DNA from: Synchiropus splendidus
Taxonomy: Eukaryota > Chordata > Actinopteri > Syngnathiformes > Callionymidae
Direction of reading: 5' to 3'
Assembly (NCBI RefSeq): GCF_027744825.2
Contig: NC_071335.1
Location: 27,741,001-27,805,000, forward strand
Length of the DNA stretch: 64,000 nt
In this document: positions 37,001-49,945 of the stretch, piece after piece
Position numbering within the stretch: the stretch's first letter is position 1
How the letters are laid out: each line of letters starts with the position of its first letter
The notes under the pieces: generated by a model
The model's input: only the letters and a program-made list of their open reading frames with translations
Told to the model about the DNA's origin: nothing
Databases searched by the model: none
Translations under genes and position numbers: made by a program

Positions 37001-40000
37001 TAGCTCAGACTACACCTCCTGCTCTCATAAGAGACAAGGGCTCAGCCGAAAAGACTGTCAGAGCCTCGTGAGCCGTGCAGTGCTTATATTGCAATGGAAT
37101 AAACCGTTTTCAAGTGATGTTTGTCGCTTATTTTGACTGTTATAGGTACAAACCAACAATTGTTCGATGGGATAAAACAACGTGTATTATCCTGTTTTGT
37201 TTTGTTTTGTTTTTCTGCACGCTCAACGGAACCACATCCTTGTGTAAGCCAAGGATATCACACCCATGCCAGAGTACTGTGTACGTAATACAGGGATTAT
37301 TTTGTAATCAGAAACAGGTTAATAGTGCACTCTATAAACTACTTGTGTGCATTATATATTTTAATTTGTTTTTGCGGCACATCTATTTGGGGATTAATCA
37401 TGTCCATATTAGAAATATTAAAGTATTACCAAAAATAAGGGTGTTTTGAAGACCATTATTAGTTAGGATTTAGTTCAAAATATTTTCCTTCTTTGACCAT
37501 TGTCCCTGATGACGCTAGTCCCCCCGGTCAGCCAACAGTCCCTCTCATATGCTTCTTGCTAATCTTATCCTTCCTGGTCACACCAATGAAAACCTGAGCA
37601 TCTTCACGTGTGACTCTTCAAACTCTGCTTCCTGTCTTTGGGTCAGAGCTGCCGTCTCTCACACATACATCATGGCAGGTCTCACGACTCTAGAGCTTCT
37701 CTTTCACTCTCTGACAGTGGTCTCCACCTGTTCCACCCTTCCTGCACTCTCCTCCTCACCTGTGCTATTGAGCCCAAATACAACTCAGTTTTCACTACCT
37801 CTACTCATTCAACTGGATTTTTCTCTCCTAATCCCACAAGGAGTTTCATCTCAAGATTTTCATGCAAGACATGTCTTTGCACAACCAACATTGAAGGAAA
37901 GTGACCCAACAAATTAGTGTCTGCATGTTGCTTTACAACAGAGATGGTCAAAGTGAGGCCCGGGGGCCACATGCGGCCCTTTGCCTGTGTTGATGCAGCA
38001 CTCGCAAAAGATGCAGGTTTCATTCATTACTTTTGAACTTAATAAAATAGAAACCAATTGGTTGATGTTTAGGTTTTTAGTTCCCTTTTTAAAGAGAATT
38101 ATTGGATAATTGAATAGCTTTTGTCCTTGATGAATTATGAGCATTTTTATTATTGTTTCGAAGTTTATTTTTTTAATACCTTGAAAATGTGTCTGCTGTT
38201 TTACTCATTATTTTCCAAGATATTAAGATCCTCAAATATTACTAATTTACATTGATTTACCTAAAATTAAATGTACAAGAATTAAACATATGTATTGAAA
38301 TAACATACTTCAAACATAAATCTTGGCAAGATTATTACACTTTTTCATTTTCATTATACTGAAGTAGCAGTTACATTTGAGATTCTTTTTCTTTTGTCCT
38401 ACCTATTGGCTTGCCGGCCCCTCACCCTAGCCTCAGTATATGATGCGGCTCCAAAGAGGAATCTAATGCTTTACAAAATATGAAGTAGTCATCATAAAAA
38501 ACACTTGCAGAATTAGAATAGAAAATGTTTCTCAAAATAACAGATTGAAAGTCTTGGTGAGATTAGGATTAGTGTGAGATTATTTCATCCAGTTGCATGA
38601 ATTAAATCTGTACCAAACAATACAATGCTGCAGTCTGAAGACAATAAGGCAGAACAAAATCATGTCAAATTATTTTGAATAAAACAGTAAAGTTTATGCA
38701 GTAACCATCCCTCAGCAACAGGGTAATGAACCAAGGTCGTGTCAACAATGCATTATGGCATGCAACACTAGCTAGATATCAGTTTAGTTTAATGGTTGTA
38801 TAGTACGAACAGCTCTCCTTATTTTGTAGCTGCCTTTTAAAGGTGCATTGTGGGATATTTAGTTCAGCTGTGACGGGGAGTTACACTTTCACACCCGACA
38901 CTTCTATACTGTATTTCACTGGACGAAAACCACGTCCAAGTTCCCCCTCTGATTATCTCGCCAACCTTCAACCTCCTGCTCCTCGTGGTTTGTTCATGCT
39001 ACTCTCTGCATTCCTAATTTACACAGCATCCAGTCTGTGGACCCCCAGGTTCACGGACAGCTCAGGCTCAACCATGCACACAGGAGCTCGGGCAGGCCGG
39101 TGTGGACCAATCAAACATTAACTCGTGTCAGTAGAATAGTTGCCTCCACCACTGCTGTTTTGTTTGGCAGCTGTTGTTGTCAACAGTTGCCTGTGTGCAG
39201 CCACAGCATAATTGGTGAATAAATCATTTATGAAACATTGTGTTTCACTCCTCGTGCTAGGATTAGACTGGGTGTGAATCCACCTCTGCTGCTGGCTCAT
39301 ATCGTTGGCTACAGTAACATGCGTTTCTGTTCGGTATTTATACAGTCAAAGGCTTGACCTAATAACTTGTTCTTTTTATATCTGGACACCAGCCATATGG
39401 ATGAGCCGTCGCTGGCTGTGATCTGAATATCTGATGATAATTTGAAGCGATTTAAGAAGATTTACTGTGTGCATGTGCTTTTGGAATGGGAAGGAAATGC
39501 ACATAAACTCAAAGATGCCATGAAGTTACCCTCTTTTTTTCTGCATATTTCCTGATGATGATGATGAATATGCAGAAAAATGATTATTATTTTATTATTC
39601 TATTATTATTATTATTATTTTATTTTAACTTTTAGAAATTATTAATGGCACTGCTGGTCTGGGGATTACCCCATAAAATCAATGCATGGCAACTTTCTAA
39701 AAGTCTAAAATCTAAGAGTCTAAAATTGTGATTTAACATCCTGTTTTCTTGACATTAGAGTGTTGACAAAGATGATCAATTCAGATGGTCTGTTTTGTGA
39801 TTCATCAACTGCAACAAGTTTACCTCCTAGAAATTCACAGGTGAAGCATTGGCACCATGAAACAGAATGTTTTGAGAACAGTAGACTTGACACCATGTAT
39901 GATGTCATCAACATTACAAATATTAAGTAAAAGCAAAGTTGTGTTCATATATGCTATTAATCTCCGAATGTCCTTAATTTTGTCGTAGCAGTACGTGAGA

Positions 40001-43000
40001 TGGAGATCAACAGTGGAATAACACTGGCGATACATCACAGATTTAATCAAGCATTTTTATTATAGCTTGGTATTGATTCAAATTTCCCAATGATTCACGA
40101 TTCAATTCAATTTGGCTTTAAAAATAAGGCAGTAAATAGCAGAAAAACCCACTATTAAAAATACTGTTAACATTCTGGTTCAAACTTTGGACTATGCACA
40201 GGAAAATCAATTCAGGTCGATGAAACAATATTTTTATTTATTTCTTTTTTAAAAGCCAGCCCTACTTTTTAATATGTGAAGGCAGGATGGATATGCAGAA
40301 CATATGCATGTATGTGGAACATTTGGACGTTATGTACTTGATCATTATATAATACATATAATTATGATTATTTCTATTATGTGTGCGCATCCATCCATCC
40401 ATCCATCCATCCATCCTCATTACTTGAGGTATCAGTTGCCGGGTCGTGGGGGCAGCAGCTTCAGAAGGTTGTGCCAAAAGCCCATCTCCAGGGCAACATC
40501 CACCAGCTCAGACTGGAGGATCCCGAGACGGATACAATCCCTCCACCTGGCCCTGGGTCGACCCCTCGATCTCCTCACAGCTGGCCATGCCTGAAACGCC
40601 TCCAAAGAGAGGCAGCCAGGTGGCTTCCTCTTGAGATTCCCAAACCACCTCAACACGGAGAAGCAGCGGTTCTACTCTGAGTCTCTCCCAAGTGACAGAA
40701 CTCTATCTCTAGTGGAGACGCCTGCCACCCCTCGGAGAAAACTCATTTCAGCCTCTTGTACCCGGCTACAATGGTTGAAGTAGGTTTAGAAACCAAGACG
40801 ACGGTTGAAAAGAAGAGGTTCAACTACTCTCCAGTAGTACATAATTTGATTTATCTTATAATAAAAAAATAAGACAGTACAATAATCCATCTAAGAATGA
40901 ATACTCTGGCAGCCTATAGAGACGTGATTCTGTCCTGGATGGACAGCTTCCGCTTTAGTAGTCAATATTTGAGTATTATAATCCATTTACGTACGATTTA
41001 GCTGCTGTTCTATTTGGGCTCTGGCTCAACAGTGAACCCCACCGCATGCATCTTGTTTGCCAGCTGATGGGCACTAATGAGGTGAACATGAGATTCACTT
41101 GCATCATGTTTATTTCCTTGCACACACTCCTACTCCCGGCATTAGGCCAATTCTCATCTGTGTCAGTTACGAAGAAGGGAGGATGGGGACGAGGGCGGAT
41201 GAAAAATTGCTTACCAGACAACCTTTATGTGCAGTTGTGCATTAGAGTGGTGGTGGTGGCGGCGGTAGTGGTGGGGGCAGGCGGCTCGCTGCGCTGGGCA
41301 GAGGAGAGAGGAGCAAATGTATTGCGGAGGGAGCAACGGAGGAGGAGGAGGGCCTACAGCTATTGTTCATGTCCTCCCGTGAACAAAGGGCTCATCGGGG
41401 TCTGTATGTAAACCCACAGCGGGCTTCAACCCACTGACAAGGCCTCATGCGGGACAAAACACAGCCGAACGACTCCCGCAATTTGGCCGGTATTCCGACT
41501 CAGATTCGCGGTTTCAGCCGATTTTATTGATCCCGTTCCCCGGGACGTGTGTTGTTGGTACGTCGCGTCCAGCGGGCCTATCGGTTCTTACGCACGGAGC
41601 GTACACGGTCTGGATCTGTAAACATCAATCTTCTGCTTGGACTTCTTGGCAGGTAAACGGCTGCTTTTTCGCCCAAACGCGCACTTTCCCACCTCCGATA
41701 CACGGGACCAAGCGGTCCGACTCGACATGCGATGCATTCCAATTCGAATATTGCCTTTATCCGCGTGAATTCTGGCTGAAAGGTGTTTTTTTGCGATACG
41801 CCGTTAGCAGGAATGCTAACAGATTACCAACTGCTAACGTTAGCTTCAACCGCGGAGCTCCGAACGACGTTGTTTTTCCTTCCCATCGCGGTTGTTTGTC
41901 GATCACAGTTGCGGTCTGTGGACATTATGTCGGTCCTCGTTTCCAATCGCTAATCTTGATGCAACTCCCATTGAAATAAACCGAGTTTATCTGCCTTGCC
42001 GTGCTAACTGCTAAGTGTTAGCGCTCCCCGCTATCCCTTCTAATTGCTTTTGTAGTTGCTGAGTGCGAATCCCTTTTTCTGTTATTGTTGAAAATAAACC
42101 TTATTTAAAATAAAAGTTTCATCCCAAGCAAGTGGGGTCTTCTCACAGCTTCAATCGTGGTCATATTATATATATATATATGTATAAATGTATTGTAGGC
42201 GTCAATTGCGGACGGCAGATGTCCCGAACTGAAGCAAGTTATTTTACATTGAAGGAGACAATGTTGAGCCCGGCGGATCGCTGTCATCCTGTCTGATGTT
42301 CAAGTGTTTAAACGTGCAAGACACATTTGTACCGTTTGTGTGGCTTAAAGTCGGACTCATTTATTGCATGTTTAATGTGGATGTGTGGTGTTTGCTTGTA
42401 AGATGGGGAGCAACACGATTCCCAGTGGAGGAAGTGGAATCCAGCTGATGTGATTGTGACTACCCGTCATTAACCGCTAACAGGAGAGGAAAGGAGCTAA
42501 TGGAGCTTTCAACAACTAATGGACACACAACCATTGATTGTTTATTTATTTAGCAGCCCATTTGTTTGCCTGGGTGGTTCCATAGAAGCACTGCCCGCCA
42601 CTTTACTGAGTGTTTTTGATATAGAGTAAATAATTACTTGTAGCAAATTATCTTTGCAAAAGTATTTTTAACAGACATTACTTGGCAACTATTCGACAGT
42701 ATGGGACAAATAATTTTGTCCATTTATCCTTGTTTGAATTTCTTCATAGAGATTTTACTTGTTTTCACGCCCCCTTTGGCCTGACAGGGGTCCATGACAT
42801 AAATCAGTCTTTGTACACATGAATCTGTTACATGCTACTCTGTTTAATATGCAGAGACAAGACTAGACATTTATATTTTGGGGGGGTGGTGCTCAGCCGT
42901 GGTTATGGCCAGGGTCGTGACCTGGAGCCCGCCACGCCTGGATGACCTTTATAGAAGAGCTGGGCAATTAGACTAAAGTAGGGGGGTGGTGGTGGCTTGC

Positions 43001-46000
43001 GTGTAATGAAGAGGATTCACAAGTGTTTTGTTTTTGACTTTGGTTTATATTTTTTGAAAGGTAGATGTTAAAGAGATGTAGACGTCGTGCTGGTGTGGTG
43101 ATTGTTTTTCCTTGGATGTACTCCAATCCATACTGGGTTTTTTTATGTTACGGTTTGATATGTGAAATAATATCAAGTGTTAAAACTGATGTGCAAATTT
43201 CCTTTATTTCTGAAGGCTGTTCCTCAAAGTCATTCAAGCTGTACTCTCCGAAGGAGCCCCCCAACGGTAGCACTTTCCCCCCCTTTCATCCCGGCACCAT
43301 GCTGGACAGAGACGTTGGGTAAGTTGTTTTTTTAATTAAAAAAAATATTTTTTTATGTTGTTATGTTGACCTCTCATGGCAATTGTCTTGCTTGTGTCAA
43401 TATAATGGATATAGCATTCATATAGATGCAAGTGTATATTGTGTATAAAGCTGAAAGATATGCGCTCGTATTTAATTCAGGGCTGTGAGTTTTTTTCTTG
43501 TTTGTTTAATAATCCTTGTATTTGGAAGCATTTCTGGATGTATTTCTTTCTTGCGTATTGTTGTGGTAGAGTGACACTAGATGTGGTAATTACCCCATTA
43601 AAGATATCTAAATCTGTGTCTGTTAGCAGTTTAATTTAGGGAAGTCTGGCCAGATAGGATTGTGGAATAATTTATAAAATACAAATAAATATAAAAATAA
43701 AGACTGCTAAAAGATCATTCAGTGTTTTGGGTCACATGCTGCAGCATTTTCTTGGGAGGATGAATATGTTTGCAGATGTAAAAATAGTGAATTCTGAGTG
43801 GAAACATGGCTGCCATTGACAGTGTTTTACCCCGTCCCGTATTTTTTTCAGTACTGATTATTCCCAGTAAATTCTGCTTTTATTGTATACTAACAAATGT
43901 TGATTGTGGTTGCAAAGTGTTTTGACTGAATGTAAGTGAATTGACAGCTGTGCACCAAACTAGCAGCACTACATCTGGTTCAATCGCAGGTTCAAGCAGC
44001 AGGGATAATGGCGTAATATAATTTCTTCACTTAGTGGTTGTTGGTTTTGTCAGACTATGAAAGAAGTTGTGGGATCTGGAAATGCAACTAAAGCAGATTC
44101 TTTTAAACTGAAAGAATGTCTCATCTTGAAGTGGAATTTTTCACTTGTCCTGAGGCTTTATGGACCCGGTACATAAACATGCTGAGATGAAAGGCTGGAG
44201 TCAAGAGGGAAATAACAAGCCCTCCGTTCTTGGAAAGTTCAGAGATCAGTGAGAGGGTTTGCTTGAAGTCATCTGGTGCATCTGTTTGTAGTCTCTCCGC
44301 AGCTACCAGGTGTATGACTGGTTTCCTTCTTAGTATTAAGCAAAAAAGCAAATAGAATGTGCTATTAATAAAGCTTAGTCATGGGTACAAATGTTTGTCC
44401 AGGATCCTAGACATAAGGGCCAAATCAATCGTAGCGCCAAGGTTTGTTATTGAAATGATACTCACTTCAAATTTTTCTCATCTTTCAAATGGCAAATATG
44501 GATGTAGTTTTGTTGTATACACCACTATTTCAAAGACTTAGAGAATTTTGCTTTCCACAAAAAAGGCTTTTCTTCTCTTTGCCATTTAAAGTTTGAGGTT
44601 AATGTCATACGATGGTAGGATCTAGTGGCTCTAGAGCAGGATCTAAATATGTCTCCTTTTTTACCTTCAGGCCAACCCCAATGTATCCCCCGACATACCT
44701 CGAGCCAGGCATCGGGTAAGGCTTATCTCCTCTGTCGACTTATTGAGTGATTATAAAATATATAAATTAAAGCATAGTAGTCCTCAAAAGTGCTCATTTC
44801 TAATACTTGGATAGTTTTGTCCATCCGATCATGGTCGAAGCTTCCAGTTGACTTCCACTTTTTGAACCTTTCGTGTGTTTGCTACTGCAGGAGGCACACA
44901 CCATATGGCAACCAGACAGACTACAGAATATTTGAACTCAACAAAAGGCTACAAAATTGGACAGAGGTTTGTGGAAAATCGTACATGCTCATAAAACTTG
45001 CACCACTCTGAATTCGACTTCTCTTTTCTGTAGGATTGCGACAACCTTTGGTGGGATGCTTTTACTACAGAATTCTTTGAAGATGATGCCATGTTGACCA
45101 TTACATTCTGTCTGGAGGATGGACCCAAGCGTTACAGTAAGAGCTACTGCGACAGCTACTGTGATTTTTAATGTGACCTTATTTAACCATAAACACTTAT
45201 TTTTTGTGCCTCTCCCCTCAGCAATTGGTCGGACGTTGATTCCGAGGTACTTTCGGAGTATATTCGAGGGCGGTGCCACTGAGCTTTACTATGTGCTGAA
45301 ACATCCTAAGGAGTCATTCCACAACAATTTCGTGTCACTGGACTGTGATCAGTGCACAATGGTCACCCAGAATGGAAAACCAATGTTCACACAGGTATGT
45401 TCTTTAAACACGTTTACCCAGAATAACACACTTGGTAGGTCATGTGCTGGAAATGAGTTTTTTTTTTTCCTAGTTCAATTTATTGCACTTATATTAAGTG
45501 TTGGAACCAGAATAACAGCCTTTATTTATTTTTTAACTCATTATTAAATTAAAACATTATTCCCATTCATAAATGTTTTTCTTAGAACTCATAAATGTAT
45601 GAAACTGTATGCACGTATAAATGTGACTGAATGTAAATTCTTTTATACGCGATGCATAAAAATACAAACCCTCATGGCACATCTTTGGAGGCGATATAGC
45701 GATGTCTGTGTAAATATATTACGAAGTGTGATGCTTGTGGAACCTGAAAGCCAGTGTTAATGAATATGTGGAAGTTAACGTTTCACATTCCCGCTCCCCC
45801 AATCTCTAGGTATGTGTCGAGGGTCGTTTGTACTTGGAGTTCATGTTTGACGACATGATGAGGATAAAAACGTGGCACTTCAGCATCAGGCAGCATCGTG
45901 AACTCATTCCCCGCAGTATACTGGCAATGCATGTAAGTGAAGTCAAGCTAGAAGACGATTTCATGCCTCTGGATCGAATGTCTTGTTGATCTCTGACTGC

Positions 46001-48224
46001 TGTGTTTTCAGGCCCAGGACCCGCAGATGTTGGACCAACTGTCTAAAAACATTACAAGATGTGGACTGTCGAACTCTACTCTAAACTACCTCCGTGTAAG
46101 TCAACAATGTCCTATTTCCCGCTACAATCATGATAACTTTAATTTATAAGTCATCGCTTCAGTGGACAAAGCTGAATTTGTTTAGTTAATCCACTCAATG
46201 TGACTGGCAAAGTATAAGTTGCCTCACTTTTCATTGTTATGGGCTTGTTGGATGTTGGTGTCAGTAATATTACCATAGGATTCGAAGATGCTTACGTTGA
46301 CTGTACAAGAAGCTAAAATATTAAAAATGAAGAAAAATAATGATCAATATGTTTCAAATTTAAATGTTTTATCTCAATCAGTTTGATTGCATTCATGTTC
46401 TTGTTTGATCAAACCCTGATACAGAGAATGGACAGTTTACAGCATCTGAATCTCAAGATTCGGAGGAGAGCCATACAGACATGACCTCTCAGTGGCTTGT
46501 CACAGTCTTAATCGGATTTAGTAAAGAATTACTGTTCCAAAAGTATTGCCCCCGGTAGTCTCCTTATGATGTTACAGGGTATTACGTATCTAAATAACTT
46601 CATGTCTGTAGAAAGAGACCGAAAGAAAGAGCTGTCACTGGAAATAAAGTGTGAGAAATAAATTGCTGCATAGAGTTGCCCTGAGGCAACAGAGCACATT
46701 TTCGTGTTTCACTCTTGGCCTTTAAGAACAACATTTTTCCCCATAAAATAATGCTAGAAGGCACGTCTCTGTCCAAAACATTTTGATCAGAAACATATCA
46801 CCTTTATAAATACATTTGTATGGTCCCTCAACATTAGCAACAAGCTTTTTTTAGCTTTATTATTTTGTAAGCAGCCACATTTATACAATTTTATACTGTT
46901 TTAATAATCTTAATTAATCGGTATATGACGTGTGTGAGTTGATGCATGTCTGATTGCGGTGTTGTAAATAGTAGTTAAAAAGCAAAACATTTTTTTGTAT
47001 GTGTATATGTATTTCAGCATCTATATAAAGGGCCATTTTCATTTTGTGTAGGTTTTTGTTATGGATAGGATTTATTTTTTGTATTTATTTATTTTATATT
47101 ACATCTTTCTATTATCTTTATGTAACGAAAATGTTTGAGTAACATAATAATAATAATAATAATAATGAGTAATAAATTGTAGAAACCACTTGTAAAGTTT
47201 TAAAGGCAAAATATGAATTACACAAAATGTGGTTTTTAGAACTATGTTGATGACACAACTGGTTGACACATGAAGCTGCCGAATTTAGCTGTCATTTAAA
47301 GTTGACTAGCCGTTGTAGTCCTACTGTTGGATGGACTGTCAATGCTTGTGGATCTCGGGTGGTTTAGCCCAAATGGTCTCTCCTGAGTATAACAGCAAAA
47401 GTAGAGCATTTGTTCACCAGCTGCACTTGCTACAAACGTGAAACCAACCAAGTTATCTGTTGTGATCGTGTTTCCTAACCATCGTCTGTTTGGTTGTGTT
47501 CCAGCTTTGTGTGATTCTGGAACCCATGCAGGAGCTGATGTCCAGACACAAGACGTACAGCCTCAGCCCCAGAGACTGCCTCAAAACCTGCCTCTTTCAG
47601 AAATGGCAGAGGATGGTGGCACCACCAGGTATGAGTGAAAACACTGCTCACGCGCCAAGCTCATTGGCAACCGATCTTAACGGACCTCTCTATTCAGCGG
47701 AGCCATCACGACAGGCCCCGAATAAAAGGCGGAAGCGCAAGATGTCAGGTGGCAGCACAATCAGCGGAGGGGGAACCAACAATAACAACAACAAGAAGAA
47801 GAGTCCTGGCAGTGGCTTCCCTCTGTCCAGCCAAGTTCCTGTGAGTGGCTCTCAGTCAGCCCGTGAAGCTGTATTATTCTCGCTAGTTTAAAAATGATGG
47901 CCTTTGCCAAGGATTGCTTTTATCTTGATCATTGAAATATATATGCTTCACGTTGATCCATGGCTTTGACATCCTTCACATTCGTCTTCACAGGATGTGA
48001 TGGTAGTGGGAGAGCCCACTCTGATGGGTGGAGAGTTCGGCGACGAGGATGAACGTCTGATCACACGACTGGAGAACACGCAGTTCGATGCCGCCAACGG
48101 CATTGATGACGAGGACAGCTTCAATAACTCTCCAGCGCTGGGCTCCAACTCACCCTGGAACAACAAGGCCCCTTCCAGCCAGGAGAGCAAGAGCGACAAC
48201 CCCACGTCCCAGGCTTCCCAGTAG
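30181..48224 (+). CDS. ldb1: LIM domain-binding protein 1, 11 coding exons (long isoform)
   Basis: Nuclear cofactor that dimerises and bridges LIM-homeodomain and LMO proteins, holding enhancers and promoters together. Exons: 30181-30208, 43216-43318, 44671-44715, 44891-44966, 45034-45136, 45222-45394, 45810-45932, 46012-46095, 47505-47628, 47698-47840, 47994-48224; consistent phases, 410 residues, close to human (411). Exon 1 encodes MSVGGCACPG and joins CSSKSFKLYSPKEPPNG exactly as in the mammalian long isoform. Later segments: the large dimerisation domain (RHTPYGNQTDYRIFELNKRL through VCVEGRLYLEFMFDD), a basic KRRKRK nuclear signal in exon 10, and the LIM interaction domain in exon 11 (DVMVVGEPTLMGGEFGDED to DDEDSFNNSP). 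An internal ATG at 43299 (MLDRDVG) is the start of the short isoform known in mammals. Teleosts can carry two copies (a and b); I cannot say which this is. Confidence 0.97.
31034..31083. repeat. CA dinucleotide microsatellite (about 25 units)
   Basis: The longest uninterrupted CA run in the window, in ldb1 intron 1; likely polymorphic. Confidence 0.95.
33838..34240. repeat. purine-rich (GA/GGA) asymmetric tract
   Basis: For roughly 400 bp the plus strand is dominated by G and A (runs of GGGAGAGG, GAAAGAAAGAA and GGAGGGAGGCGG types). Open frames on both strands here (for example 33823-34326 minus) come from this composition, not from genes. Confidence 0.6.
36305..36338 (+). other. candidate alternative first coding exon of ldb1
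   Basis: ATG in a strong context (acaaaATGG) opens a frame encoding MAAPEQLNPEG, then a consensus donor GTGAGT at 36339. The exon would end in phase 1, exactly the phase of ldb1 exon 2 (G|GC), so splicing would give a new N-terminus before CSSKSFKLY. The ATGGCGGC sequence also fits a YY1-type start-site motif. No transcript evidence is available to me; phase agreement alone occurs one time in three. Confidence 0.35.
37553..37700 (-). mobile_element. LINE fragment (reverse-transcriptase ORF C-terminal part), decayed
   Basis: Read on the minus strand, it encodes pieces resembling ETAALTQRQEAEFE and KMLRFSL, a signature found near the C-terminus of a common teleost non-LTR retrotransposon ORF. 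In-frame stops are present. It has the same orientation as the scrap at 28721-28860. Confidence 0.6.
40389..40416. repeat. CCAT tetranucleotide microsatellite
   Basis: Seven CCAT units at the 5' edge of a LINE fragment; short tandem repeats of this kind often flank the 3' ends of fish LINE copies. Confidence 0.9.
40432..40700 (-). mobile_element. LINE 3'-end fragment with ORF2 C-terminus
   Basis: A minus-strand frame of 74 codons (MLRWFGNLKRKPPGCL, then SRGRPRARWRD, ending LLKLLPPRPGN and stop at 40432) resembles the C-terminus of reverse-transcriptase ORFs of teleost LINEs (typically LRWFGHL, RPRGRPRTRWRDY, LLRLLPPRPG). It is 5'-truncated, as usual for LINE insertions, and abuts a CCAT repeat at its 3' end, the usual tail position. 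Confidence 0.8.
41220..41950 (+). promoter_or_regulatory. CpG-dense block, candidate second ldb1 promoter with non-coding exon
   Basis: CpGs are frequent here, unlike in flanking intron DNA, and GGT/GGC runs occur near 41250. A good donor (GCAG|GTAAAC) at 41652-41653 could end a non-coding exon spliced to exon 2, where translation would begin at the internal ATG 43299 (short isoform). Open frames here (41046-41411 and 41527-41979) are probably by-products of the composition. The promoter role is inference. Confidence 0.5.
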
Positions 48225-49194
48225 AGCATCGAACCCCAAAACCTCACACAAATCATGTTCTTACTCAAAAAGTCCACCCCAGATCCCAGGTGCAACTTGG
48301 GCCCTGACTCCAGACTTTACGATAAGAATCATCGACCACTCCTAGCCTGAACAATCTCAGTATCGGCCCGACGTTCTCACTGAGCCAGAGGAGGTTTCAC
48401 CATGTTTCATCCTCGCTGTGACTTGCCCCAGTACTTAGTCTCTGGTCCTTTCTCTCTGTCCTCCAATGTATCGAATGTCCTAACAACGCCCACAAACTGC
48501 ATTGGGAAGGTGCTGTGACACATACTCACAGCGGTAAAGAATGGAAAGGTGGCAGTTGGACTTGACAACGGTGGCGAGTTGCTTAGGGACGACTCGTCCA
48601 TCCAGACATCAAACATGACTATCGCCGCATCAGTCTGTTAATAGCGCGTCTGTGTTCGTGAGCGAATGGGTGAAGGGTGTAGATGCCGAGTTTGCAACTT
48701 TCACACTAAAGAGACCATAATAAAGTCAACCCATCCAAATTGACACCGTAGTAGCTAATGTGGCACTGGACGAAGGACAGACACAAACATAAATGAAGGA
48801 TTTTCCAGTTCCCTTGTGCCCGACTCATCTCTGAGACAATGTCTGTTCTAGAGAGAGCATTTGCAACAAACATACACTCACACACAGCTACACGTTTTAA
48901 GAGTTTTTATACAGTATATATTTCCCTAGAATGTTTTTTTAATTTGTATTAAAACACCTTGTTTCAACTTTTTTATTTTTACCAATACTGAAAAGCTACA
49001 GACCAAGGAGCAACACAGGACTTTTATCCCCATCCCTCCCTCTAAGATATATTGTTTTTATCTTTTATGTTTATAAAAGAAATTATTCAGTGTGGATGTT
49101 TTTATGTTGTCTATTTTTGGTTCCTTTTTGAAGATATTTTTTTGTGTATTTGTGCTTGTATATTTAAGGTAGTAGCAAAGTTCTGTCTGACTGT

Positions 49195-49200
49195 AATAAA
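49195..49200 (+). terminator. ldb1 proximal poly(A) signal (AATAAA)
   Basis: AATAAA followed by a GT/T-rich stretch, about 970 bases after the stop codon. Confidence 0.6.
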
Positions 49201-49919
49201 ATGTATTCTTACTTAGATTTATCTAAAGCCATCCCGATCTAATGTAAAGAAACAAATAGGAAAAAGGAGAAAAAAAAACGTCATGGTCCCGGCCCTCGCC
49301 TTTTTCCTCCTCCCTCTTTTTTAAAACTTGTGTAAATTAAATGACAAAACCCCAGGGGTACAACAGCACCGTGGAAAGATCATTAACTGTCTTTTCATTT
49401 CTATTTATTTAGGTCATTTCAGCAAGTCACTTGTGTAAACAGGATGTCTTTTTTTTTTTTTTTCCAATGTCGGTCACAATTTTACATGTCACAACCCAAT
49501 GTCAAGTATTTGTTTAACAATAGATTCTTCTCTACAAACATCTGGTTTGTTTATATCATGGTCTCTCTTGTGGTCATCAAAGAGGCAGTCATTCATTCTG
49601 TTTTTTTTTTTTTTTCTTCCCCCCCTCCCCCACTTACCATGTGAGTTGATCTTGTGTTTCTGACAACTTGTAGAGAAGCGCTTGGAAGTAGGACACAGGT
49701 GAAACCTCCTGCTACTTACAACCTGGCTGGATGTTTCCTGACTGACGTGTTTTGGCATCCTGTACATCTCTGTTTGGTCTTAGTTTGACACAAGCAGCAA
49801 GTGCGATTGAGTTCGAATGGCGGCCTGTACCTTCCTCAATCCTTGTAGAAAGATCATTGTTTGATATATATATTTTTGATTTGGTTAGTTTCTGCCCTTG
49901 ATAATTAATGTATGGTACC

Positions 49920-49925
49920 AATAAA
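49920..49925 (+). terminator. ldb1 distal poly(A) signal (AATAAA)
   Basis: AATAAA followed by TTCAC and TTTAATT, then a GTTGGTG downstream element; about 1.7 kb after the stop codon. Confidence 0.6.
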
Positions 49926-49945
49926 ATGATACATTTTCACTTTAA

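Larger units (their letters stand above)
30209..43215. other. ldb1 intron 1 (13 kb)
   Basis: Most of the ldb1 locus. It holds a CA repeat, a purine-rich tract, a possible extra first exon at 36305, LINE scraps at 37553 and 40432, and a CpG-dense block at 41220-41950. The longest open frame, 230 codons at 33117-33809, is low-complexity and matches nothing I know. Large first introns of developmental regulators often carry enhancers, but I cannot point to one without alignment. Confidence 0.6.
48225..49945 (+). other. ldb1 3' untranslated region
   Basis: About 1.7 kb of non-coding sequence after the ldb1 stop, AT-rich in its second half, with T runs at 49447-49463 and 49600-49616. It contains two poly(A) signals, so two mRNA ends are likely. 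Confidence 0.7.

Noticed and set aside
37925..38460. Possible hAT-type transposon near AGGCCCGGGGGCCACATGCG
   Set aside because: The left part resembles ends of known hAT elements (GCGGCCC repeats), but I could not find a convincing matching right end, so no element is called.
41046..41979. Open frames of 121 and 150 codons in the CpG block before ldb1 exon 2
   Set aside because: CpG-rich DNA is poor in stop codons; no domain, no conserved start, no splice partners.
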